Source: Alisma plantago-aquatica
Lineage: Eukaryota; Streptophyta; Magnoliopsida; Alismatales; Alismataceae
Length of the DNA: 64,000 nucleotides
Reading direction: 5' to 3'
NCBI GenBank assembly: GCA_963693085.1
Contig: OY856411.1
Location: 68,003,001 to 68,067,000 of the forward strand
Shown here one piece after another: positions 19,380 through 30,518 of this stretch. The translations under genes and the position numbers were made by a program. How positions within the stretch are numbered: position 1 is the first letter of the stretch; each line of letters starts with the position of its first letter. Under the pieces are notes generated by a model. It was not told the DNA's origin. It searched no databases and was given only the letters and a program-made list of their open reading frames with translations.

Positions 19380-21968
19380 CTAAAAAGCTTCCTTCCCAAG
19401 TCTCAAGATAATAGTTCCTGCTTCTACATCGATAAGTGCTCGGGCAGTAGCTAGGAAAGGTCTGCCGAAGATTATCGGGTATCTTAGGTCTTCTTGTATG
19501 TCCATAATAATGAAATTGCACGGAACATAAGAATTCGTTCCTATCCTGACAGGTATATCCTCCATAATTCCAAGGGGAGCAGTTATGGTAGAGTCGGCTA
19601 ACTGAATTGTCATTGTCGTAGGTAACAAATCAGTGAAGCCTTATCTTTTACACATAGAATAGGGCATAATTGATATACTTGCTCCTAAATCTGCTAATCC
19701 TTTCTTGCTGGAGCCATTTCCAATTGAACACTGAATACCGAAGGAACCTGGGTCTTTCTTTTTCTTTGGCATTTTGTTAAGAAGAATGTCTAAAGTGGTC
19801 TGAGTTAGTTTCACTGTTTCGTGCTCTTCTATCATATATTTTCTTGACAACAGGGTTTTCAGGTATTTGGCCCAAGCGGGCACTTCAGAAAGAGCATCGA
19901 GGAATGGGATATCTATGTATAGTTTCTTCATAGCTTCTTTGAATTTCTGGAACCTAGTGTCCATTTTGGTTCCTTTCATCCTGTCCGGATAAGGTATTAT
20001 GGGTGGAACTTCTGGCATTGGTTCCTTTTCTTTTTCCCTTTTAGTGGTATTAGTAGATTTTTCCTTTTCATGAGTTGAGCTTCTTGTTAGGGAAAGAATA
20101 GCTACATCATCATCATCATGGGTGATTCTAGTGGTATCAGGAAGGACACGACTAGGCCTTGTGGTTACAGCATTCAGTTGCTCAGGTCTATTTTGGTCAT
20201 GCCTTGGGTTTGCCTCTAGTTGCCCAGCAAAGGTACCTGCTGGTGGTTTCAACTGAGCAGCAATCTGTGCTAATTGGGCCTCTACAGCCTTTTGTTGAGC
20301 CTGTTGGTTCGCAAGCATAGTTTGCTGAGATTGTAGCATCTTTCTAATCAAAGATATTTCATCAGATGGTTGAGGAGGAGGATTCCTCTGTTGATATTGA
20401 GTGACTTGCTGCCCTTGTGGTTGCTGTGGGGGTGATGTTAACTGCGGTTGTTGTGGCTGCTGCAACTAAGGTTGTTGCAGTTGTGGGTGCAGTCCTGGAT
20501 GGGTATATTGGTAAGAGGGATTCCTAGGATAATTGGATCATTGGAACCCATTTCTATAATTCCCCTGATTTTAGTTGAAGTTATTCTGAAATCCTGGTGG
20601 TTGTCTATTGAAAGATCCACCTTGTGTTTGTTGTTGTGGATTGGCAGTTCCTGCAGGATTCTCGTATTGAAAACCAGGGTGGTTTCTTGGTTTGTCTGGA
20701 TTGTAATACACCTGGCCAGGTATTGAGTGAATGGAGTTGACTTGCTCTGGCATTTGGTCCTCGGGATGTTCAATAATGGGTTCATATTGCGGCACTGGTG
20801 GTTGTAGATCCATCATAACATTGTATAACAGACCACATGATAATGTGGGATGATCACATGCATGACAAGCTTCACAAGTTCCAGTAGCTTCTTTTACTTG
20901 ATGAACCTGGGAGCTTTTCTTCTTGTCATATTCTCCGAAAGAAGTTTCGAGAGCTTGTTTCTTGTTAGCAATAGTCTTCAGGGCTTCTACAATGGCCTTG
21001 AGTTCCATAGATTCTTCAGCCTTGTAGACTTTGAGAACTCCCTTGGATTGGTTAGACGACCTCCCCCAATTGGATTGGTTCTCGGCCCCTAATGTAACTA
21101 TATTCCAAGCATCTTCATAGTTCTTTCTCATAAAGTTTCCTCCAAATGAGGAATCTAAAAATTGCTTGATATCATCACTCACTCCTCTATAGAATGTTTC
21201 TATCAGTTGATTTTGGGATATGCCATGGTGAGGGCACTTCCTCAGGAGTTCCTTGAATCTTTCCCAAGCTTCCACAAGTGTTTCTCCAGGTAGTTGGGCA
21301 AAGTGGTTAATTTGTCCCCTAATCTCATAGGTTAGTGAAGGTGGGAAGAATTTCTCAAGAAACTTTTCTTCTAAGGGAGTCCAAGTAGTGATGATAGGAT
21401 GTCTATCTAAAGCATTGTACCAGCTTAGCGCTCTTCCAGATAAGGTGAAGTGGAAGAGGTGTAACATTATTGCTTTAAAGGCAACTCCTGCTTGAGGTAC
21501 AATTCGACAGAGTGACTTGAATCTCTTAAGATGATCCATGCAATCGTCTCCAGGTCCTCCAGAGAAAGAGATGCCTTGCATGATCTGGATCCATTGCATC
21601 CGGATTTCAAAGTTTGGTATGTTAATAATTGGTGGTCGGACTGGGTGATCATCTTCATAATTCTTTGGGACTGCGTAGTCCCGCAGTTGCTTGTTTCTTA
21701 ACGCTAATTGAGTAGCATCGTTCTCAGCTTGGATGCGGGCTTGTTCCTCAGCTCGAATCTCGGCTTGCACTTGAGCACGAGTGTCAGCGATGAGTTGTGA
21801 TCATTGTGCAGCTATGGCGGCGTTAACTCTTTCTGCAACGAGGCGTTGTTCTTCAGCCATCTCTCTGGCTCTTTGGCGGTTAAGTCTAACCCTTCGGTGG
21901 AAACTTCTTTCTACCTCAGAGTCGTACTCTGGTTCAGGGGAGAATCCGATGTGATGGGGGGTTTGCAT
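19380..21968 (-). pseudogene. Athila-type gag and aspartic protease, decayed
   Basis: The ATG at 21968-21966 (MQTPHHIGFSPEPEYDSE) opens the frame, 14 bases after a possible 5' splice site. All segments are in one frame with stops at 21801-21803, 20571-20573, 20538-20540, 20466-20468 and 19641-19643. Gag shows WYNALDRHPI, FLEKFFPPSLTYEIRGQI and WERFKELLRKCPHHGI, a CX2CX4HX4C knuckle (CEACHACDHPTLSC), then a Gln/Pro-rich tail. The protease has ADLGASISIMP (catalytic Asp codon 19689-19691) and PIIFGRPFLATARALIDV. It ends at 19380 in the same frame as the RT linker. Confidence 0.92.
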
Positions 21969-21977
21969 ACACGTTTT

Positions 21978-21984
21978 CTACCTG
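21978..21984 (-). promoter_or_regulatory. Possible 5' splice site in the Athila leader
   Basis: On the minus strand CAG|GTAGAA lies 14 bases before the gag ATG. It fits the plant donor consensus and could join to the acceptor at 15145 to give a subgenomic RNA for the 3' coding unit. Motif evidence only. Confidence 0.3.
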
Positions 21985-22120
21985 AGTAGAAAGAAATTCA
22001 CACGTTTAGATGATGAAGAGAAACAAGGAAATCAAGAAGATTTGGAGCAGTTATCAAGGAAAAGTGTAAAATCCTAGTCAACAAAGAAGTTGTTAGGTAA
22101 AAACTAAAACGTTCTGTTGT

Positions 22121-22138
22121 CCCCGGCAACGGCGCCAA
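22121..22138 (-). other. Primer binding site, tRNA-Asp
   Basis: Four bases after the 5' LTR the minus strand reads TTGGCGCCGTTGCCGGGG. From its second base this is complementary to the 3' end of plant tRNA-Asp including CCA. tRNA-Asp priming is reported for Athila/Calypso elements. Confidence 0.9.
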
Positions 22139-22142
22139 TTTT

Positions 22143-23886
22143 TGATGGAGTTTTGCAATGCCACTAAAAATCCTAGAGATGATGAATCTCTAAGTTTAGC
22201 CTTGCTAGTACTATGGTAAGATCTCCACCCACGTGTGCTGAAACATGCGGAAGACTTATCGTAGTATAGTTTAAGGGTCGGATCCACGGGACAACGATCT
22301 TGCTTAGAGTTTAACAAGATGAAAAACGTTTTAGTCGTACTTAACTACTTAACAGTTGATATTTAGATTGAAAGTTTGATTTGTTTGTTTAAGCTAGATG
22401 CGAGGAAAGTAAAAGCAAGGAAGTGGAAATTAAGGTTGTAAACAATGATTAAAAGTCACTAGGATGTTATCGGGTTTCGCTCCACTACACATGGATCAAA
22501 GCATGCAACATAATAAAACAACCTGCAAAGAGAATCTAATCAGCTAGTATCTTTGTAGACTTAGTTTCCTTTCAGATAACTAACTACGAGAAGCATGGAG
22601 TATTGCAACGCCAGCCATCCCATAACGAATGGTCACTTACTTTGCATTACTCCTTCATGAAGTGTGTTCCTCGGCCTTACCAAGGTTGTACTTTCATACG
22701 TCAACTGGTTCCATTTCATAGTATGAAAGTGCAACGATGGGAGTGAGTTTACTCCACCCATGAAAATACTCCTAGATACTGAGACAGACATATGGTGACT
22801 ACATACATCCAAAACCAACATTCAATCGATATTCAGATCTAAGAGTACAAACGTAGACAACTCATACCGATAGACAATAGGTAATGCAAGTTGATGATCA
22901 AGAAACAAGCATTCATTAAACGATTGATGTTGAACCAAAAAGAAGAGTATCTCTATTGCAAACGGTTGAATTACATTGCATGGAATGAAAACATGGGTAG
23001 CGGGGCTACTCCCCGCACCCTAGTGAATGGGACTACTCACTCATATCAAAGACAAAGAAGGAGGCAAGAAGAGAGAGAAGGACCATCATCTCCACGGAGG
23101 AGGGGAGGTTGAACCCTTGGTGAAGAGAGCAACAATCTTCGCACTTCATGACTGCTTTGATGATGGATCTTCTCTTCCCACCTTCTTTATTGTTAAGATA
23201 GAAGGTAGCTTGATGATGGAATGTGGATCTCAAACCGGCAACCTTGGGGCGATGGATGAAGTATGGAAATGCTCTGGAACTGGAGAGGCAGCCTTTGGGC
23301 GTCTAAGAGCTCCCTAATGAGGACCCCTTTGGGTCATATTTATATGTTTAAGTGGAGCCCAAACGGTCTTGAACCCGTTTGGGTGTTGAACTCATTTGGG
23401 CGCTGAACTCGTTTGGGCACTGAACTCGTTTGGGCGCTGAACTCGTTTGGGCGTTGAACCTGTTTGGGCGCTGAACCCGTTTGGGCGCTGAACCCGTTTG
23501 GGCGCTGGACCCGTTTGGGCACTGAACTCGTTTGGGCGCTGAACCCGTTTGGGTGCTGGACCTGTTTGGGTGCTGAACCCGTTTGGGTGCTAAACCCGTT
23601 TGGGCGCTGAACCCGTTTGGGTTTAAGTGGTCTTGGGGTCATTAGGTTTTGAACGGTTTTGGGACTGTTTGGGCTTGAATGGTCTTGGGACCATTTGGGC
23701 TTGAACGGTCTTGTAATTTCTTTTTATTTTTTGTATTTTTCTACAAGGATAAAGAAGAGAGAAGTTAATCTATTGATGTGTCAGCAATAAGGTAAAGAGT
23801 TAATGATTCTATCTAATTTATCTAAGAAAGGGTATACAAAACAAGGGAAAACCAATAAAATAACATCACAAAGTGAGAGGTTATCA
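22143..23886 (-). repeat. 5' LTR of the Athila-type element (1744 bp)
   Basis: It aligns along its length with 7305-8950, about 4 percent different by eye, and is 98 bp longer, mostly because of four extra 17-bp repeat units. The TATA box at 23346-23337 (minus) reads CATATAAATA, one change from the other LTR. Confidence 0.93.
23371..23621. repeat. 17-bp tandem repeat in the 5' LTR, 15 units
   Basis: Same unit as at 8533-8715 (GAACCCGTTTGGGCGCT). The two LTRs of one insertion now differ by four units. Confidence 0.9.
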
Positions 23887-23891
23887 GTTCA
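23887..23891. repeat. Right target-site duplication GTTCA
   Basis: Identical to 7300-7304. The host Copia integrase reading resumes directly after it. Confidence 0.95.
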
Positions 23892-24301
23892 TACAATAAT
23901 CTATCTGTGAATTTAATTGTGTTGCTACGAGGGATCAAAAGCATTATTTTATTATTTTTATTGATGATGCGAGTAGATACTATTATGTCTTTTTACTAAG
24001 AAGTAAAGATGAGGCATTGGATAAATTTCAAATTTATAAGAAAGAAGCCAAAAATCAAACCGGTAAAGTACTTAAGCGATTAAGGTCTGATAGGGGAGGA
24101 GAATACACCTCGAACTTTTTTTTGGAATTTTTCTAATTGTATGGTATAGTTCATGAGGTAACTACTCCTTATTCACCACAATCAAATGGGATAGCTGAAC
24201 GTAAAAACCGAACCTTAATAGATATGGTAAATACCTTACTCCAAACATCTGGATTACCCAACTTTATGTGGGGGGGAAGCTTTGAATATGGCTTTCCATA
24301 T
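23892..24301 (+). pseudogene. Copia integrase core, decayed (continues from 7304)
   Basis: The reading shows ICEFNCVATRDQKHYFI, IDDASRYYYVFLLRSKDEA, RLRSDRGGEY (second catalytic Asp, codon 24089-24091) and NGIAERKNRT (Glu, codon 24197-24199). Exactly 35 residues lie between the two, the DX35E of retroviral integrases. An in-frame TAA sits between them, and an extra G in a run at 24270-24276 shifts the frame into the next segment. The first catalytic Asp would fall at the insertion junction and is not recognisable. Confidence 0.88.
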
Positions 24302-26354
24302 TCTGAATAGAGTTCCCCATAAACATTCAGAGAGTAGTTCGTTTGAGTTGTGGAGAGGAAGGAAACCGAGTCTTAAATATCTTCGAGTGTGGGGGTGCCT
24401 TGCAAAGGTACCTGTCCCTGCACATAAAAGGAAGAAATTAGGACCGAAAACGGTTGATGCCATATTCTTGGGTTATGTAGAGACAAGCTATGCTTACAGA
24501 TTCCTGATTGTAAAATCAGATATCTCTGGCATTGAGATCAATACAATTGTGAAATTACGTGATGCTACATTCTTTGAGGATGTGTTTCCTATGAAAACTG
24601 GTGTGCCCAATGAAGTATCTCAAGAAGATTCATTCACCATAGGTTCCATTCCCGAGCACATGGAAATGATGACAAATGTGGGGGGCGACTTAGAACAAGC
24701 TATTTCTAAATCGGATGATTCTGAAGAAATAGTTGAACCAAGGAGAAGTAAACGGCCTAGGACATCCAAAGATTTTGGAAGTGAGTTTCTCACTTACAAT
24801 GTTGAAGATGATCCTGTTACTTTCAAACAAGCTATGGAATCTCCAGAATCTAAGTTTTGGAAAGAAGTCGTTAATGATGAAATCCAATCAATTCTCTCGA
24901 ATGGAACTTGGGAATTGGTGGATTTACCTCCTGGTTGTTCTGCAGTTGGTTGCAAATGGATTTTTAAGAAGAAACTTAATGCAGACGGGACAATCAATAA
25001 GTATAAGGCAAGGTTAGTTGCTAAGGGTTACACACAAAGGGAAGGAATAGATTATTTGGATACCTATTCACCTGTTTCTCGTATGACCACAATCTGAGTG
25101 CTACTAGCATTGGCTTCCATTTATAATCTCTATATCCATCAGATGGATGTGAAGACCATGTTCTTACATGATGATCTTCAAGAAGAGATATATATGGAAC
25201 AACCTGAGGGATTTGTGGGTCATGGGAATGAGTCCAAAGTGTGTAAACTTGTTAACTCATTATATGGCTTGAAACAAGCCCCTAAGCAATGGCATGAGAA
25301 GTTTGATTCTGTGATATCATCATTTGGATTTATTTCTAATGAATTTGATAAGTGTCTCTACTGCAAGATTGTTAATAATGGATTCATTTTGTAATGCTTA
25401 TACGTTGATGATATCCTGCTTTTTGGTTCCGATATGAAAGTAGTAAAAGAGACAAAGTCATTCTTGTGTAGCAAGTTTGAGATGAAAGATATGGGTGTCG
25501 CTGATGTGATTTTAGGGCTTAAAATAATAAGGTCTATTGATGGTATAAATCTCTCTCAGTCTCACTATGTTGAGAAGATACTGGAGAGGTTTGAGTACAC
25601 ATCACGTAAACCTGTTAAGACTCCATATGATTCATCCAAGCCCTTGTTCAAGAATGAGACTGGGGTTCCAATGTCTCAATTATGATACTCTCATATTATT
25701 GGAAGTTTGATGTATCTTATGAAGTGTACACGTCCAGACATTGCACTTGCCGTGAACAAGTTAAGTAGATACACCAGTTGTCCCGAGAAGACCCATTGGG
25801 AAGCTCTTGATAGAGTTCTAAGGTATATCAAGGGAACACGTTCCCTTGGGCTGCATTATGGTAAACATCCTTCCGTAGTCGAAGGATATAGTGATACAAG
25901 CTAGATTGTCGTGAATTCTGAGAGTAATGGTGTCTCAGGATATGTATTCCTGTTGGGAGGAGGAGTTGTTTCCTGGAGGTCTAAGAAACAGACCATATTG
26001 TCTCGGTCCACTTTTGAAGCAGAGTTGTGTACTTTAGATGAAACTGGATTGGAAGCTGAATGGCTACATGGACTTATGTCTAGTTTACCTATGGTAATGA
26101 AGCCGCTTCCTGCACTTTCAGTTCACTGTGACAACACTACAACTATTGCTAAGATAAAGAGTTCCAAGTACAATAAAAAACAACGTAGACACATCCAAGT
26201 CAGATTGAAATCTGTAAGGGAATTAGTGTCTAATGGGGTCGTCGCTGTGGACTACGTCGGTACCAAAGATAATACAATTGATCCTTTCACTAAAGGTCTT
26301 ACCTTGGCTTTAGTGGAAAAATCTAGGCTGGGGATGGGACTGAAACCCCTATAG
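24282..26354 (+). pseudogene. Copia integrase C-terminus, reverse transcriptase and RNase H, with four in-frame stops
   Basis: One continuous frame reads HILNRVPHKHSESSSFELW (end of integrase), WELVDLPPGCSAVGCKWIFK, YKARLVAKGYTQREGIDY, MDVKTMFLHDDLQEEIYMEQ, the RT active-site YVDD (25401-25412), then IGSLMYLMKCTRPDIALAV and RNase H (SGYVFLLGGGVVSWRSKKQ; CDNTTTIAKI) to a natural stop at 26354. Premature stops lie at 25095-25097, 25392-25394, 25683-25685 and 25902-25904. Family comparison makes each explicable by one C-to-T or G-to-A change. Catalytic residues are otherwise kept. Confidence 0.93.
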
Positions 26355-26905
26355 ATTTGCAGGCAGTATCAACCCAACCCAAAAGAGTGGAGATCCCACA
26401 AATTGGGTTCAATGTGGTAATAACAAGCTGTCGGGTAAATCGGATGACACTATGTATTCTTGTTTGATGCTTCTTGTATCTGTGTGTCTATCCCCTGGGA
26501 AACCTATTAGTGTCATGACTGCAAGTTAGTAAGAGAGTAGTCTCTTAATGGTGTCAAGTCTTAGGACAAGATGTTAGCAGTACATCCTTGGAGACTCCAG
26601 CTAAGTGATTGATGTTGTGTAGGCCGCAACAGGAGAATTGGGTTGTTCTCTGTTATCAATCATGATATAAAATTTGTATGCATGGCCTTAATGCATTGTT
26701 TTTCTCTACTACCATGTCTTTATTGTTTTGTTACTAACCTATACTCTTGTACCCAAGGTTTAGGTTCAAGACTTTTGTTCACCTAGTTCCTACGAGGGTC
26801 ACAGTTGGATAATTCAGGTAGATTCAAACTGAAAGGTATCTGCTGAAAGCACGGTATGGAGGACTGAATGGTAGAGAACTCTACACATTGGACTTTGTGG
26901 GGGAT
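26355..26905 (+). other. Untranslated 3' region and polypurine tract of the split Copia element
   Basis: Non-coding sequence ending in TTTGTGGGGGAT (26894-26905), which directly abuts the 3' LTR and is the plus-strand primer site. Confidence 0.75.
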
Positions 26906-27983
26906 TGTTAGATATGTGATTACTGTAGCCGCTAATTAATGGAGCAGCTCGTTATTGTAGCGAGGTTACTGTAGTAATCACTTATTTAGCATGGGTTAAG
27001 CCCAATGTAGTGCAGTAAGTACATGTGAGAATGTAGTGTTGTTTCTAGTATAAATGGCAAAGAAGTTTTATCCCATATTGCTCACTCCTAGAACTTTTGT
27101 GGTCCTCATATGTAGGATCACATGTGGCACTAGTGTCCAAAGGAGTCCTAGGAGGGAGGTATGCTCACCTCCTTGGTGGGTGGGATTGCCACATCACAAT
27201 GCACGCGCGCGCACCACACCACACCTCGCCTCACCTGGCCTGGTCGGGCTGGGCTCAAGCTTGGGCTTGTGGCTTGTGGATTGTGGAGAATGTCTTCCGT
27301 TTTCCATCTTCTTTTTGCACTAGGATACAACTAAGTAATTAATTACTCATATAATTAATTGTTTCTTTCTTATTCGAATTGTTTAATCCTAATTAGAAAG
27401 TGTTTCTCTTTGCGGATTATTATGTATTATGTATAAGAGAAACCGAGTGTTTGCGTCTTACTGGGAATAGGATTATGGACATGCATGGCTATATATACGC
27501 ATCCGGTCATTAGGGTTAAACACACTGAAAAAAGTCTTCTGTCGCCGTGTGTTTTGAGAGCCCTAATCTAGAGTGCGAGAGTTGTCGTCCCGGAGTCGCT
27601 TCGTGGAGTCGTTCTCCTATGCAAAGCGCAACTTATCCTTCCCTTCACCGAGACACAACTGTTAGGCAGTGGTTCATGCGGTTGATGTGTTGTACCGGTG
27701 GTGGTGTAATGTGACTACGTTAATGCGAGCGAGACAAGTCAACTCTAGGTTCATGCCGGATCGAGACTGGGAGAACGGTGCCTATCTGTGAGGATTTCCG
27801 AGCACTGATTTCTTTAAGTAACATGTTCATTTCTCAACGAACGATCTGGTTTGCAAATCTAACTCCTATTTTCTATTCTCCTGCTTTGTTTGTTCTTCAC
27901 TTCTTATTTTGGATTTGCCTGGATTATTAATTACATTGCACCTGTCGCTGTTGCATGAACGAATATAACAAATATTAACAACA
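26906..27983 (+). repeat. 3' LTR of the split Copia element (1078 bp)
   Basis: TGTTAGATATG...AACAACA, collinear with 4691-5742 with many substitutions and small indels. TATA box CTATATATAC at 27489-27498. Confidence 0.9.
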
Positions 27984-30136
27984 CCCACACCTTTGATGCT
28001 TCTAGCCTACATTTTGCTTTTGTTTACCTCCGCCAAGGGGCTGTGACGCCTCTCCTAAGGATGTAGTTTTGTTTGTACCGACCCGATACATGTTTCATGT
28101 ACTGCTCTTCCTACTATCATGGCAACAGGGTTGGGTTTCATCTTCAATCACCACAAGACTTGCTTTCTGGGGTCATCGAGTTTGATAGGGTGAGAGGGAG
28201 TTAGTTGTACCTATTTCAATAAATGTTTACCAATGATACCATTGTTTTTGTTTTACATAGATCCAACCTCTACGAACTACTTGAAGTGTGAGGTAGAAGA
28301 AGGATTCTCAGATCTTTTATTATGTTTGACTTTGGTTTTGAAATATGGACTCACGCTCAATCATGAGCAATTTGGGTTTTTTCACATGACCCCACTCTAT
28401 GACCGCGTGTTTTCTTTGAGGGAGTGCACTGCCATCCTGGCAGTCTTTGGTTGGGCCATCTTGGTAGGGCCCCTCTAGTAATGTTTCTCCTTTTGAGTTT
28501 AATTATCGGTTTCTCGAGATTTTGATTGGCTGGACTTTGCAAATCCATGTTAAATCACTACTTAATCAGAGAAATACCCAACAATACCCGTTAGAAAGGT
28601 ATTTTAATCAGGAATCCAAATTTGTAATTTTTCAAACCAAGTTTTGCCTTTCTAATTTGATGTTTTCATATGGAACCCTAAAACTCTAAGGTTGAGTAAC
28701 TTGTCGATTAATGTGACCTAAATTAATAATAATTGGATTAGTTAATCATGGAGGTCGACATAATTTGTAAATTAGATATTAGGAACCTTGATAATACCTA
28801 GTCCTAATTCCTTATACACCGAAGTCCAACCCTAATGTACACAACCCCAATTCAATCAATGATCAATACAAGGTAATGATTTATGATGTTCAATGATTAT
28901 TTACAAGTATTTAGAGCCAAATCGGAATGAGAAGAGTTGATCTAGGTGTCTTTGCTCTAGGTAAGCGGGTCATGCCACTGTACATATGTACATTGGTTGA
29001 ATTTATGCTATGTATGATTTATGAATAATACTTTAATTTCAAGCTTAATGTTATAAATCTTGTTTATTATATCAGTTGCTTGAGGATAGCTATGTCTTAT
29101 GTCTTATAGTTACCATTATCACTAAGATTAAAGATTATGATTAAGGATGACAAAATTGAAAGTTCAAGTTTTAAGAGGGAGAGATCTCATCAAGTTTAAG
29201 ATTATTTTCATTTTCATGATGATGTTAATGTTAAGATAATTGGAATTGAATCAATTGTTATATGCTTCTCGAATCATGGACCTCAAGAAGTTGTTATTGG
29301 CTTTTATATCCAAATCATGAACATTCGTGCCAATTATGAGTTTTCCTAGCATTAAGGGTTTTCCTAACAATCATGTCCTCTTAAGTGGGCATCTAGATAG
29401 ATGCATATATTTACTTCTCAATTTTCATGTACTCATGAATGCTGAAGTCAAATACATGTCAAGATTTTCTCTCAAGTCAATTATATATATTTTCTTTTCT
29501 TATAATGCGTATAATGCCACTCACTGATGTATGTCTCTGTTTTTGCATGGCCTAGGATGAGATGTCCCTAGATCAAGGTGTATAGGAATTTGAAGTGAGT
29601 TCTTCAAAATAGAAGTTCCTAAGACTTAGCCTGGTGCGGTAACATCTACATCATAGAAAATCCTATATCAAGTTTCCAAAAAATATTTGTGCCCTAGATT
29701 TCTTCTACCTTCATGTATTAGATTATAGTTCAAAGATGAGATAGTCTACATTATAAGTTTTATCTTTCAAAGGACATTGTATGTAACAATATTTTTGATT
29801 AATGCATGGTGATTCATTTATCTTGTTGCTATGTATATCATGTTTTGTGAAGCTCCTCCAAGCCAAGTGACATGTGTTATGGACAACTTAGAATTTGCTT
29901 CCGCTGACATATATGTACTTGGAGGGGTGTTACAGGGACTGCGCCAAGGAAAGGATAATGTGGTTGGAGCTTGGAATTAAATGGCATAGTGATGGCCTCT
30001 TCACTCATACTCTTAATAAGATGGTTGATTTTCGGGTTAAGCTCAAAGGATAAACATTGGGCATGTAGTTTTTGTGTTATCATTTGGCATATATAGACCA
30101 ATACCAGTTTTTTTGTTGTTCTCATAGAAACTCATT
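27984..30136. other. No recognisable gene; probable old repeat debris
   Basis: The segment is AT-rich. The one open stretch of note (28233-28478, plus, 81 codons) has no motif I recognise. GGAGGGGTGTTACAGGGAC near 29921 looks like the edge of an old LTR, but no partner copy is in the window. Confidence 0.4.
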
Positions 30137-30171
30137 TTGATACGACTAAAACCTTCTCCTAAGGAGACAAT

Positions 30172-30353
30172 TCTTATTGGGTGGGCTCCCCCTTGCCTTT
30201 GGATGAAAATCAACAAAGATGGTGCTTTTAACAGAATTAAATTTTTTGCTGCTGCTTCTGGAGTTATAATGGATGCTTGTCGACCAAGGTGTAGTTACAT
30301 GATAACCATGGGTCCAAACAAATTCTCCTTGAGCCCTTTGTGGAGATCATTAT
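30172..30353 (+). pseudogene. Fragment of a plant RNase H-like domain (LINE-type)
   Basis: GWAPPCLWMKINKDGAF matches the W-x-P-P-x(3)-K-x-N-x-D-G-A opening of plant RNase H-like domains (RVT_3 type) found in LINEs and reverse-transcriptase-derived genes. It continues AAASGVIMDA, comparable to AGxGGVxRD. Only about 60 residues remain. It is cut by the small LTR element starting at 30354. Confidence 0.5.
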
Positions 30354-30518
30354 TGTTATAGAGTCTATTTATTATTGTTATTAGTGCCTTTGTTATATGG
30401 GCCCAAGTGTCTTGACCCATTAGGGTTAGTCTTATGTATGTACACTTCCCTATCCTCCTATTTATAGGATAAGGGTTTCTTCTATTCAATAAAACTATTA
30501 GCCTTCTTTTACTTACTA
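30354..30518 (+). repeat. 5' LTR of element A
   Basis: TGTTATAGAGTC...ACTTACTA, matching 32593-32759. A TATA-like CTATTTATAGG lies near 30459-30470. Confidence 0.82.

Larger units (their letters stand above)
7305..23886 (-). mobile_element. Athila-lineage Gypsy LTR retrotransposon (16.6 kb) with a large extra 3' coding unit
   Basis: Read on the minus strand: 5' LTR (23886-22143), tRNA-Asp primer site, gag, protease (DLGAS), reverse transcriptase (FMDD), RNase H, integrase (DX35E), an intergenic module with its own TATA box, about 5 kb of further coding sequence with two C48 protease-like domains, polypurine tract, 3' LTR (8950-7305). Gag wording (WERFKELLRKCPHHGI) and the DLGAS and FMDD motifs are typical of Athila/Calypso-type elements. 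It is longer than the usual 10-12 kb because of the 3' unit and its leader. Coding frames carry several stops and single-base shifts, so this copy is dead; LTR divergence by eye is about 4 percent. Confidence 0.93.
4691..27983 (+). mobile_element. Old Copia LTR retrotransposon, split by a nested Gypsy insertion
   Basis: Two LTRs beginning TGTTAGATATG and ending AACAACA flank a decayed Copia gag-protease-integrase-RT-RNase H reading. Integrase before reverse transcriptase gives the Copia order. Removing the inserted Gypsy element (7305-23886) and one 5-bp target duplication leaves about 6.7 kb, a normal Copia size. LTR divergence judged by eye is near 10 percent, higher than in the nested Gypsy element, in keeping with its being the older host. 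No clear target duplication was found (TTCCC before, CCCAC after), so end loss or recombination is possible. No canonical primer site was recognised after 5742. Confidence 0.9.

Noticed and set aside
8533..23621. CRISPR-like array
   Set aside because: The 17-bp units are contiguous tandem repeats without spacers, in a plant LTR; no cas genes.
4686..27988. Target duplication for the split Copia element
   Set aside because: Flanks TTCCC and CCCAC do not match; only CCC is shared, so no duplication is claimed.
28233..28478. 81-codon ORF in the unassigned region
   Set aside because: No motif recognised and a length expected by chance in AT-rich DNA.
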